This document shows, piece after piece, positions 17,051-26,746 of a DNA stretch of 64,000 nt. The stretch covers positions 1,362,272 through 1,426,271 of the forward strand of contig NZ_CP047089.1 in assembly GCF_009937765.1 (NCBI RefSeq), read 5' to 3'. The notes under the pieces are model-generated. The model worked only from the letters and a program-made list of their open reading frames with translations, did not search any database and was not told the origin of the DNA. This DNA comes from Bacillus pumilus (lineage in GTDB: Bacteria > Bacillota > Bacilli > Bacillales > Bacillaceae). Every line of letters begins with the position of its first letter. The first letter of the stretch is position 1. Made by a program: the position numbers and the translations under genes.

Positions 17051-18775
17051 ATGAAAGTGGAAACGCTACCATCAGTAAAAGGGGACTATCATTTAAATGA
17101 TTATGAGCAGGCATACAAAGAATTTTCATGGGAAGAAGCAAGAAAAAACTTCTCTTGGTATGAAACAGGAAACATAAATGCAGCCTATGAAGCGATTGAC
17201 AGACATGCGGACTCGTTTCGCAAGAACAAGGTGGCGCTTCACTACAAAGATTCACAGCGGGATGAAAAGTATACGTTCAGAGACATGAAAATCAACACAA
17301 ATAAAGCGGGCAATCTGTTCAGAGAAAAGGCGCATGTGCAAAAAGGGGATCGCATATTTATTTTTATGCCTAGATCACCTGAGCTCTATTTTCTTCTGCT
17401 TGGCGCCGTTAAAATTGGTGCGATCGTTGGTCCGTTATTTGAGGCATTTATGGAAGGTGCGGTCAAAGACCGTTTAGAAAATAGCGAGGCGAAGGTCATT
17501 GTGACAACGCCGGATCTGCTTGAACGAATTCCGTTTGCAGAGCTTCCGAAACTTGAATCTGTCATTATTGTTGGCGGTGATAAGGAAGATATCGATGGTG
17601 TTCGGACAATCCATTATGAAGAAGCTTTTGAGCAGGCGGCGAAGGACCTTGAAATCGAATGGATGGATGAAAAAGACGGCTTTCTGCTTCATTACACGTC
17701 AGGGTCGACAGGTACGCCAAAAGGTGTGCTACATGTCCATGGTGCAATGGTGCAGCAGGATCAGACCGGTAAATGGGTGCTTGATCTGAAGGAAGATGAC
17801 GTCTACTGGTGTACAGCTGACCCGGGCTGGGTAACAGGCACAGTGTACGGCATTTTTTCACCGTGGTTAAATGGGGCGACGAATGTCATTTTGGGAGGCA
17901 GATTTAATCCTGATACGTGGTATGAAACGATTGAATCACTAGGTGTGACCGTTTGGTATAGTGCACCGACCGCCTTTAGAATGCTAATGGGGGCAGGAGA
18001 TGACCTCATTCAAAAATATGATCTCAGCTCGCTTCGTCATGTGTTAAGTGTAGGTGAGCCTCTGAATCCAGAAGTTATACGCTGGGGAGACGCTGTATTT
18101 GGCAAACGAATTCATGACACTTGGTGGATGACGGAAACCGGTGCACAGCTGATTTGTAATTATCCATGTATGGACATTAAACCAGGTTCAATGGGGAAAC
18201 CGATTCCAGGCGTAGAAGCTGCGATTGTGGATAATGCCGGAAATGAACTTCCGCCATATCGGATGGGCAACCTCGCCATCAAAAAAGGCTGGCCGTCTAT
18301 GATGCATACGATCTGGAACAATCCTGAAAAATATGAATCTTACTTTATGCCGGGAGATTGGTATGTTTCAGGAGATTCAGCTTATATGGACGAAGACGGA
18401 TACTTTTGGTTCCAGGGACGTGTCGATGATGTGATCATGACATCAGGAGAGCGGGTTGGTCCTTTTGAGGTGGAAAGCAAATTGGTTGAACATCCGGCGA
18501 TTGCAGAGGCTGGCGTCATTGGGAAACCAGATCCGGTCCGCGGGGAAATTATTAAAGCATTCATTGCGCTTAGAAGCGGATATGAGCCGACAGATGAACT
18601 CAAGGAAGAGATTCGTACGTTTGTGAAAAAAGGACTCGCTGCACATGCGGCACCGAGAGAAATCGAGTTTAAAGACAAACTGCCTAAAACGCGAAGCGGA
18701 AAAATTATGAGACGTGTGCTAAAGGCGTGGGAACTGAATTTACCAGCTGGCGACCTATCGACAATGGAAGATTAA
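17051..18775 (+). CDS. acsA: Acetyl-CoA synthetase AcsA
   Basis: Cytoplasmic AMP-forming acetate:CoA ligase that recovers acetate after glucose is used up. The 574-residue protein has the adenylation core FLLHYTSGSTGTPKGVLH (about 214-231), the WWMTETG region and the C-terminal lysine motif KTRSGKIMRR with the acetylatable Lys near 551, the substrate of AcuA and AcuC encoded next door. AAAGGGGG precedes ATG 17051; an in-frame TTG at 17048 is less well spaced. Regulation by CcpA is indicated by cre-like sites at the start of transcription and upstream. Confidence 0.95.
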   Translation: MKVETLPSVKGDYHLNDYEQAYKEFSWEEARKNFSWYETGNINAAYEAIDRHADSFRKNKVALHYKDSQRDEKYTFRDMKINTNKAGNLFREKAHVQKGDRIFIFMPRSPELYFLLLGAVKIGAIVGPLFEAFMEGAVKDRLENSEAKVIVTTPDLLERIPFAELPKLESVIIVGGDKEDIDGVRTIHYEEAFEQAAKDLEIEWMDEKDGFLLHYTSGSTGTPKGVLHVHGAMVQQDQTGKWVLDLKEDDVYWCTADPGWVTGTVYGIFSPWLNGATNVILGGRFNPDTWYETIESLGVTVWYSAPTAFRMLMGAGDDLIQKYDLSSLRHVLSVGEPLNPEVIRWGDAVFGKRIHDTWWMTETGAQLICNYPCMDIKPGSMGKPIPGVEAAIVDNAGNELPPYRMGNLAIKKGWPSMMHTIWNNPEKYESYFMPGDWYVSGDSAYMDEDGYFWFQGRVDDVIMTSGERVGPFEVESKLVEHPAIAEAGVIGKPDPVRGEIIKAFIALRSGYEPTDELKEEIRTFVKKGLAAHAAPREIEFKDKLPKTRSGKIMRRVLKAWELNLPAGDLSTMED

Positions 18776-18859
18776 TTTTTTCATCAGTTGACTTGATATC
18801 AAAAATATGTTTAAAATGACATTAGTTGAATATATAAAGGTTTTGACTGAGATTCAGTA

Positions 18860-19096
18860 GAATCATCTTTCCCTGTCCAAGAGAGCTGACGGTTGGTGCG
18901 AGTCAGTACAAAGAGATATTCGAATTACCCTCACGAACCGCTTTTACGAAAAGGAGCATTCATGCTGTTCTGATTAGTGAAAGAACGGATCTGTCCGTTA
19001 TCAGTGTAAGTGAAAAGACGTGATGTATTGTCTTTTAAGCAGGGTGGTACCGCGATATATATCGTCCCTTCGTTCATTCGAAGGGGCGTTTTTTAT
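18860..19096 (+). promoter_or_regulatory. T-box riboswitch (tyrosine) upstream of tyrS
   Basis: Leader RNA that senses uncharged tRNA-Tyr. The T-box core AGGGTGGTACCGCG is at 19041-19054 and is followed by an intrinsic terminator, CGTCCCTTCG / CGAAGGGGCG (19063-19088) with a T run. Stem I is visible from about 18870; the likely specifier codon is TAC at 18926-18928 in GAATTACCC. When uncharged tRNA pairs with the TGGN bulge the antiterminator forms and tyrS is transcribed. Confidence 0.95.
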
Positions 19097-19121
19097 GTTG
19101 AATTGTAAAAAAGGAGAATGA

Positions 19122-20393
<1,272 letters not shown>

Positions 20394-20419
20394 ATTCTTA
20401 TGAAACAGTAAGCATCAAG

Positions 20420-20460
20420 AAAAGCACCTCAAATGTTCGTATACATTGAGGTGCTTTTCT
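20420..20460. terminator. Terminator of tyrS
   Basis: AAAAGCACCTCAA / TTGAGGTGCTTTT, a 13-bp stem followed by CTTTTTAT; it may also serve the convergent gene. Confidence 0.88.
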
Positions 20461-20507
20461 TTTTATATTTAGAAGTAGGAATCAAGCTTTTACAGAGCGG
20501 TTTTCTC

Positions 20508-20864
20508 TCATTTGTCTGCTTCTTGTTCAAGAAGTGAATCTTCGTTTGTATAAGCATGTTCTACCTTACAAATTCGGGTTGTATAGGCTTCATACCAATC
20601 CTTTTTCCCTTTTTTTTGAACACGCTGATGTGCTGTATGTGCTTTCCATTCTTTGATGGCTGCTAATGAATTCCAGTAAGAAACAGTGATTCCAACGCCA
20701 TGTTCATCTCTTACACTTTCTATTCCAAGAAAGCCGTCTAGTTCTTTCGCTAATTCTTCCATTTTTTGAGCAGCCGCAGCGTATTCCTTCTGCTCGACAT
20801 TTGTTCGTTTTGATGTGAAAATCACGGCATAATAAGGTGTTGCAGGTGCTTGAGTAAATAACAT
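20508..20864 (-). CDS. Antibiotic biosynthesis monooxygenase (ABM) family protein, YqjZ-like
   Basis: A 118-residue cytoplasmic protein with the dimeric alpha/beta-barrel ABM fold. The sequence YYAVIFTSKRT (11-21), the MEELAKELDGFLGIES region (34-49) and GITVSYWNSLAAIKEWK (about 57-73) closely resemble B. subtilis YqjZ. These proteins act as small oxygenases, heme-degradation-like enzymes or stress proteins; the substrate is not known here. AAAGGAGC precedes the ATG. It opens a short region between tyrS and rpsD that is not present at this position in B. subtilis. Confidence 0.8.
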   Translation of the reverse strand: MLFTQAPATPYYAVIFTSKRTNVEQKEYAAAAQKMEELAKELDGFLGIESVRDEHGVGITVSYWNSLAAIKEWKAHTAHQRVQKKGKKDWYEAYTTRICKVEHAYTNEDSLLEQEADK

Positions 20865-21062
20865 CTAGTAGCTCCTTTTGTCTAACATATTATATATGAA
20901 AGAAAGAGAGTCTCGTAGTCTTTTTGTTTTAATTTAAAAAAGTCCAAGGTGCTTTATGATTATTTATATTTCTGTAAAATCATCTCATAAACATTACCTT
21001 GTTCACTTTTCTGACATATTTTTCTTGTATAAAATAGAGTCGAATAAGATGAATAAGGGGGA

Positions 21063-21710
21063 ATGAAAGTGTCGTTATTGATGAAAAGGAGTTTACAGAT
21101 TCTCGTTGCATTTGCATTGGTGATTGGTTCAATGGCTTTTATCCAGCCTAAAGAGGTGAAGGCGGCTGAGCATAATCCAGTGGTGATGGTACATGGTATT
21201 GGAGGAGCGTCTTATAACTTTGCTTCGATTAAAAGTTATTTGGTTGGACAAGGCTGGGATCGAAACCAATTATTTGCTATCGATTTCATAGACAAAACAG
21301 GGAATAACCGCAACAATGGTCCTCGTTTATCTAGATTCGTCAAAGATGTGCTAGACAAAACGGGTGCCAAAAAAGTAGATATTGTGGCGCATAGTATGGG
21401 CGGGGCGAACACGCTATACTATATTAAGAATCTAGATGGCGGCGATAAAATTGAAAACGTCGTCACCATTGGTGGAGCAAACGGACTCGTTTCACTCAGA
21501 GCATTACCAGGAACAGATCCAAATCAAAAAATTCTTTACACATCTGTCTATAGCTCAGCCGATTTGATTGTCGTTAACAGCCTTTCGCGTTTAATTGGCG
21601 CAAGAAATGTCCTGATCCACGGCGTTGGCCATATCGGTCTATTAACCTCAAGCCAAGTGAAAGGGTATATTAAAGAAGGACTAAACGGTGGAGGACAGAA
21701 TACGAATTAA
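21063..21710 (+). CDS. lipA: Secreted triacylglycerol lipase LipA (B. pumilus type)
   Basis: Extracellular minimal alpha/beta-hydrolase lipase (family I.4). The 215-residue precursor has a Sec signal peptide (KKR-like charge, then [16 protein letters not shown]) with cleavage expected after Lys33-Ala34, leaving a 181-residue enzyme starting [11 protein letters not shown]. The nucleophile is Ser111 in AHSMG (the Bacillus AXSXG variant), with Asp167 and His190; in mature numbering these are 77, 133 and 156, as in B. subtilis LipA. GGGGG lies only a few bases before ATG 21063, so an in-frame GTG at 21069 is an alternative start. Very close to published B. pumilus lipases, which identifies the species group. 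Confidence 0.95.
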   Translation: MKVSLLMKRSLQILVAFALVIGSMAFIQPKEVKAAEHNPVVMVHGIGGASYNFASIKSYLVGQGWDRNQLFAIDFIDKTGNNRNNGPRLSRFVKDVLDKTGAKKVDIVAHSMGGANTLYYIKNLDGGDKIENVVTIGGANGLVSLRALPGTDPNQKILYTSVYSSADLIVVNSLSRLIGARNVLIHGVGHIGLLTSSQVKGYIKEGLNGGGQNTN

Positions 21711-21715
21711 AAATG

Positions 21716-21746
21716 AAAAAGACAGCGACTTGTGCTGTCTTTTTTG
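21716..21746 (+). terminator. Terminator of lipA
   Basis: AAAAAGACAGC / GCTGTCTTTTTT with a 7-nt loop. Confidence 0.85.
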
Positions 21747-21793
21747 ATGTCATCGCTATATGGCAGCTACTAATTGGTTAAGGAGGCAACACG

Positions 21794-21991
21794 TTGACAC
21801 ACAGACTCAAGCAATATTTCTTCGGAGACTATCTCTATTTTCCATGCTCATTTCTCATCATCTATTTCATTTGGATGAAGTTCGTCAAATCAGTTCAAAT
21901 AGGTGAGGTGCTGTCTAATTGTACATCGATTCTCGGTATCTATTACATCATCGCTAGTGTGTGGTTCGTCTTTTTGATGAAAAAGCAGTAA
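21794..21991 (+). CDS. Small hydrophobic membrane protein, unknown
   Basis: A 65-residue protein that I do not recognise. It has two probable membrane segments (LYFPCSFLIIYFIWM, about 14-28, and ILGIYYIIASVWFVFLM, about 46-62) joined by a short polar loop. AGGAGG followed by CAACACG and a TTG start is a convincing translation signal. It is transcribed after the lipA terminator and ahead of the isochorismatase-family gene, all in one direction. No function can be assigned. Confidence 0.6.
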   Translation: MTHRLKQYFFGDYLYFPCSFLIIYFIWMKFVKSVQIGEVLSNCTSILGIYYIIASVWFVFLMKKQ

Positions 21992-22062
21992 AAGCATGTA
22001 CAAAAGAATCACCATTCCTTACACTACATGTAGTGAATAAGAATCTTTGGAGGTGAGCGTTT

Positions 22063-22626
22063 GTGCAAACGAGTCAAAAGGCTTTGATCATTGTTGATGT
22101 ACAGAAGGCGTTCGAGCATGAAAAGTGGGGCGAACGAAATAATTTAGAGGCAGAGAATAATATCAGCCAGTTATTGAGGTTTTGGAGAGAGAAAGGCTGG
22201 AAAGTCATTCATATTCAGCATACAGCCGACAATCCAGACTCTTTGTTTCATCCGGCAAATGAAGGACATCTGTTCAAAGATATTGCCAGACCGTTAGAGG
22301 AAGAAACGGTGATCCAAAAGAAAGTGAATAGCAGCTTCATTGGTACGAACTTGGAAGAACAACTAAGATCAAACCATATGGACACGGTCGTGATCGCAGG
22401 GCTCACAACACCGCATTGTGTATCCACAACCACAAGAATGAGCGGAAATCTTGGCTTTGATACGTATCTGATTTCGGACGCAACAGCAGCCTTTGGGCTA
22501 ACAGATCAAACCGGTACATATTTTGACCCAGAAACAATCCATCGGCTCTCGCTTGCCACACTCCATGAGGAATTTGCGACTGTGCTGACAACAGAGCAAC
22601 TCCTCACAAATTGGGCAAAATCATAA
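22063..22626 (+). CDS. Isochorismatase-family cysteine hydrolase
   Basis: A 187-residue cytoplasmic hydrolase of the isochorismatase/nicotinamidase superfamily. The catalytic triad can be placed as Asp12 (LIIVDVQKAF), Lys87 (VIQKKVNSSF) and Cys119 (GLTTPHCVSTT), followed by the usual TTRMSGNLGFDTYLISDA stretch. The substrate is unknown; these enzymes act on amides, pyrazinamide/nicotinamide or isochorismate. GGAGGTGAG precedes the GTG start. It ends at a hairpin shared with the opposing membrane-protein gene. Confidence 0.88.
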   Translation: MQTSQKALIIVDVQKAFEHEKWGERNNLEAENNISQLLRFWREKGWKVIHIQHTADNPDSLFHPANEGHLFKDIARPLEEETVIQKKVNSSFIGTNLEEQLRSNHMDTVVIAGLTTPHCVSTTTRMSGNLGFDTYLISDATAAFGLTDQTGTYFDPETIHRLSLATLHEEFATVLTTEQLLTNWAKS

Positions 22627-22635
22627 TTGAACGTT

Positions 22636-22669
22636 AAAAAGCTCCTAGAAAAATATCTAGGAGCTTTTT
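22636..22669. terminator. Bidirectional terminator
   Basis: AAAAAGCTCCTAGA / TCTAGGAGCTTTTT, a perfect 14-bp stem between convergent genes. Confidence 0.88.
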
Positions 22670-23226
22670 TATGCCAAATCAGATGTGTCCAGTGATTGTT
22701 CTCGTTTTTTTCTTGAGTAAATGAGATCAATCTCAATAAATATAAAGCTGACAAAGAAAGATAAAATCAATATACCGTAATCACCTATCGATACATTCAC
22801 TAGGTTAATGTGAAGCACATACTTGATAGAGAAATGTAAAACAATCCAAGAACTGATCCATTCCAAAGCATAAGTGAGCCATGTAGGGAACTTAAGTAAA
22901 TAAGCTAGCCCTTTGCCTACGAATAGAAGAATAGGAGACCAAAAAACGACGATGACACTCACGAATAATGAGAACGAAATCAAAGAAAAAAATGAATCAT
23001 ACGTAATTTGTTCTCCAAAAAGAAAATTTACGCCTAAAGAGACGATGTATAGCACACCAGTTGAAACTGCGATCACAAAGCAGAGAGAAAAAAAGAGCAG
23101 GAAGATAAACAGACTTGCAGCAAATCTATTTGGCGGTTCATCGATGATTTGTTTTTTTCTTAAAATTGAATAGGCGATAACAGCTAGCGCTAAGAGTAAG
23201 AATATAATGATTGTGATACTATACAT
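22669..23226 (-). CDS. Hypothetical membrane protein
   Basis: A 185-residue protein with about four or five membrane segments: residues 2-19 (YSITIIIFLLLALAVIAY), then FAASLFIFLLFFSLCFVIAVST, FSLISFSLFVSVIVVFWSPILLF and a C-terminal IGDYGILILSFFVSFIFIEIDLIY, ending in a charged tail with KKREQSLD. I do not recognise the family. TGGAGGAGTTCC sets the start at ATG 23226; the frame continues open upstream without a ribosome site. Single gene on the minus strand, part of the lipA accessory stretch. Confidence 0.7.
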   Translation of the reverse strand: MYSITIIIFLLLALAVIAYSILRKKQIIDEPPNRFAASLFIFLLFFSLCFVIAVSTGVLYIVSLGVNFLFGEQITYDSFFSLISFSLFVSVIVVFWSPILLFVGKGLAYLLKFPTWLTYALEWISSWIVLHFSIKYVLHINLVNVSIGDYGILILSFFVSFIFIEIDLIYSRKKREQSLDTSDLA

Positions 23227-23350
23227 GGAACTCCTCCATTTAAGTACTATAGAAGACCATCCGCTTGGATATGTCATCCATCACCATTCTATCAATATTT
23301 CCCTATATTTGTATACGGTGATTTGGAGAGGTTGTATTAGAAAAAAGAAT

Positions 23351-23406
23351 GCAAACAAAAAACCCTAGACCATCTTGAACAATCAAGGGATCTAGGGTTT
23401 GTTTGC
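23351..23406 (-). terminator. Terminator of rpsD
   Basis: AAACCCTAGA / TCTAGGGTTT with an inner CTTGA / TCAAG stem, and a T run on the minus strand. Confidence 0.85.
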
Positions 23407-23429
23407 TCTCTCTTAGAGAAGTAATGAAA

Positions 23430-24251
<822 letters not shown>

Positions 24252-24296
24252 CCTATTTAGGGGCAATGGCGATGCTTCGCGTCTGCGAAGAAAAAT

Positions 24297-24323
24297 AAAA
24301 AGCAGACAATGCGCCTGCTTTTT
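24297..24323 (-). terminator. Terminator of the fRMsr gene
   Basis: On the minus strand AAAAGCAG / CTGCTTTT with an 10-nt loop, right after the stop codon. Confidence 0.75.
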
Positions 24324-24330
24324 TGTGAGA

Positions 24331-24828
24331 TTATGCATTTGTAGAGGAGGATAACGCCTTTTGGAGTACCTCGGTCAATTGAATTAAGTAGGTTTCATCT
24401 ACTTCACTGAAACGGTCTTTCACAGGGCTGTCAATGTCGAGAACCCCAATGATCTCTCCATTTACTTTGAGCGGAACGACAATTTCAGATTGTGATGCTG
24501 CATCACATGCGATATGTCCAGGGAATGCGTGCACATCAGCGATACGCTGGACTTCACCTGTTGCAAAGGCAGTACCGCAAACGCCTTTCCCAGATGGAAT
24601 ACGCACACATGCAGGCAGTCCGTTAAACGGTCCGAGAACAAGCTCATCGCCTTTAGCCAAATAAAATCCTGCCCAATTGACCTCTGGGAGTGAATGGTAC
24701 AATAGCGCCGCCGCATTTGCTAGGTTAGCAATTAGATCAGGCTCACCATCTGTAATGGCTTCGACCTGTTTAACGAGCAATTGATAGTCTTTTGATGGAT
24801 CGCCAGACTGTTTTTCGACATGAAACAT
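24331..24828 (-). CDS. ytsP: Free methionine-(R)-sulfoxide reductase (GAF domain), YtsP
   Basis: Cytoplasmic enzyme that reduces free methionine R-sulfoxide. The 165-residue protein is a single GAF domain with the three conserved cysteines at 74 (LPACVRIP), 84 (GKGVCGTAF) and 108 (GHIACDAAS); the 10 and 24 residue spacings equal those of E. coli fRMsr. The motif ESEIVVPL-like SQSEIVVPLKVNGEIIGVLDID closes the pocket. AGGAGATTTTC precedes the ATG. It is divergent from refZ. The diguanylate cyclase gene that lies beside it in B. subtilis is not found here. Confidence 0.92.
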   Translation of the reverse strand: MFHVEKQSGDPSKDYQLLVKQVEAITDGEPDLIANLANAAALLYHSLPEVNWAGFYLAKGDELVLGPFNGLPACVRIPSGKGVCGTAFATGEVQRIADVHAFPGHIACDAASQSEIVVPLKVNGEIIGVLDIDSPVKDRFSEVDETYLIQLTEVLQKALSSSTNA

Positions 24829-24955
24829 GAAAATCTCCTACTTTCTATCTCAAAAATACATAACTTGCGTCTCACATGTGGGATTTGTCGAGCAATAGTA
24901 AAAGGAACTTCCGCCTTCATCTTGAAGTATGTACTCATGAAGAGGGGGTGAGCGG

Positions 24956-25621
24956 ATGAAAACATCAACAACCGTGCAAACAAAAGATCGTATTATTGAA
25001 GCTGCCATCAGACTTTTTAACCAAAAAGGATTTTCTGGAACCTCTGTCCGTGAGATTGCGAAGGAAGCAAACGTCAACGTTGCCCACATTTCTTATTACT
25101 TTCAAGGAAAAGGAGGGCTGCTTGAGCAACTCGTATCCGAATTTTATGAAGGCTATATTCACATGATTGAATCACATATCCATCACATGGAAACTCGTCA
25201 TGCAAAAGAATGCTTATTACATGTGGTTTTTGATATTTTATCTTATCAGCACAAGCACCGTCAATTAACCCGTTTCGTTTATCGAGAGGTGACGATTGAT
25301 TCGACGCTTATTAGAGAAATTATGTCGACCTATTTAACGAAAGAAAAATATTTGTTTCAGCTCATCATTGAAAAAGGAAAAAGCACCCATGTGATTTGTG
25401 AGCAGCTCTCCATCTCATCTTTTATGATTCAGCTGAAATCACTACTCATGATGCCCTATTTACAGCCGCAATATTTAATGGAGGTGCTTTACTTAAATCC
25501 AAATGAGCCTTATTTCTATCAAACATATTTTAAGGAACTGAGCCGCTCTCTTCATCATTTACTAGAACCAAAAAAGCCGGCGTTAGATTCTCATTTAAAA
25601 CTCATGATGTCTTCGAATTGA
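24956..25621 (+). CDS. refZ: TetR-family regulator of chromosome capture RefZ (YttP)
   Basis: DNA-binding protein that in B. subtilis recognises motifs around the origin and helps place the polar septum during sporulation. The 221-residue protein has a TetR N-terminal helix-turn-helix, IIEAAIRLFNQKGFSGTSVREIAKEANVNVAHISYYF split over residues 13-49, nearly identical to B. subtilis RefZ; the C-terminal dimer domain is less conserved. GAGGGGGTG lies before ATG 24956. The 3' end overlaps the opposing hisJ by 31 bp. Confidence 0.9.
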   Translation: MKTSTTVQTKDRIIEAAIRLFNQKGFSGTSVREIAKEANVNVAHISYYFQGKGGLLEQLVSEFYEGYIHMIESHIHHMETRHAKECLLHVVFDILSYQHKHRQLTRFVYREVTIDSTLIREIMSTYLTKEKYLFQLIIEKGKSTHVICEQLSISSFMIQLKSLLMMPYLQPQYLMEVLYLNPNEPYFYQTYFKELSRSLHHLLEPKKPALDSHLKLMMSSN

Positions 25622-26406
25622 TCATAAGCATATCCGAGATCTTCCGCTTGATGGGCATCAGACCCAAATATAAGCGGAATTTTTTTCTGTTTTGCAAGAT
25701 CAATCATCCATTGATCTAAATAGATACTTCTGGCATATGTTTTACGAAGACCTGATGTATTAAAATCTAAGGACATGCCTTTTTTTGCCGTTTCTTCAAG
25801 ACAAAGGGTAACCTTTTGACAAAGTGCAGGTGTCATCTCAAATGGGAAAAGCTGTTTGAATTTCTGCACAAGGGTGATATGACCGATTCTATTTGGCTTA
25901 TAGCGACCTAAAGATGATAGAATAGAAGAATGAATTTGGTCATAGTAGCTTTGATAGACCTGTTCGATGCTGCCATAGAGGCTTATTAGCTGCTGGAAGG
26001 CATGCTCGTCAAAATCAAGGCAAATATAATCATCGCCAGCAGGAAGAAAGTGAACAGACAAAATGCTATCGTCTAGTTCTGGACCATAGCAGTCTAAAAA
26101 GGCACTTGTTTCCTCTTCATACTCTTTGATATAGTCAACCTCAAGCCCAGTTTTTACTATTAATTGTCCTTTGTATTCCTGTTTCAGCTGATCCAATTTC
26201 GTTATATACGATTCAAGTTCTTGGAGCTTCATGGCACTATCCTGCGCTGGTGTTGGATCATGGAACGATGGAGGCAGAGGGGCATGCTCAGTAAAGGTTA
26301 TGGAATCAAATCCCTTTTTGATGGCTTTTTCAATATAAGAATGAAAAGAATCAGGCGTGCCGTGCGGACAAAACGATGTATGTAGATGTGCATCTTGCTT
26401 CAGCAT
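25591..26406 (-). CDS. hisJ: Histidinol-phosphatase HisJ (PHP family)
   Basis: Removes phosphate from histidinol phosphate in histidine biosynthesis. The 271-residue PHP-domain protein carries the metal motifs DAHLHTSFCPHG (5-16), FTEHAPLPPSF, a central GLEVDYI with Glu, HFLPAGDDYICL and the last FGSDAHQ. AAGAGGTGACGAC fixes ATG 26406; the frame open to 26442 has no start signal. Convergent and overlapping with refZ at the 3' ends. Like B. subtilis hisJ, it lies away from the main his operon and beside ezrA. Confidence 0.93.
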   Translation of the reverse strand: MLKQDAHLHTSFCPHGTPDSFHSYIEKAIKKGFDSITFTEHAPLPPSFHDPTPAQDSAMKLQELESYITKLDQLKQEYKGQLIVKTGLEVDYIKEYEEETSAFLDCYGPELDDSILSVHFLPAGDDYICLDFDEHAFQQLISLYGSIEQVYQSYYDQIHSSILSSLGRYKPNRIGHITLVQKFKQLFPFEMTPALCQKVTLCLEETAKKGMSLDFNTSGLRKTYARSIYLDQWMIDLAKQKKIPLIFGSDAHQAEDLGYAYDQFEDIMSFK

Positions 26407-26746
26407 GTCGTCACCTCTTGTCGATATTTTGAAAAACGTCATGTTTATCAGTGAAAATAATGAAAAATCATGACCAAAAATGCTGGTTACATGGTATCAT
26501 AATAACAATGAAAACGACAGCTTCCGCATACATAAAAGCAGGTCACATGAATACGTGTGATCAAATGATAGAAAGCGCTCAAATACTTTCTTGAAAAACA
26601 TACATAAAACCGTGAATGGATGGTATTGGAAAACATACGATCCTGTTTATAAAAAGACAAATGCAAAGCGGACACGAAAGGGTTCTCAGGTCTACTCGGG
26701 ACACTTTTACCCTGACATCACTTAGATCACAACAAGGGGGCTCATT
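26407..26746 (+). promoter_or_regulatory. hisJ-ezrA divergent intergenic region
   Basis: 340 bp without a gene. An extended -10 TGGTATCAT lies at 26492-26500. AGAAAGCGCTCAAA (26570-26583) fits the cre consensus in 12 of 14 positions, but no cre role for ezrA is known to me. The ezrA ribosome site AAGGGGG is at the right end. Confidence 0.35.

Noticed and set aside
17565-17861. Minus-strand frame inside acsA
   Set aside because: Shadow of acsA, no ribosome site, low-complexity translation.
20990-21040. Promoter of lipA from TTGTTC or CTGACA with TATAAA
   Set aside because: Spacings of 24 and 11 nt do not fit a sigma-A promoter, so I did not list it.
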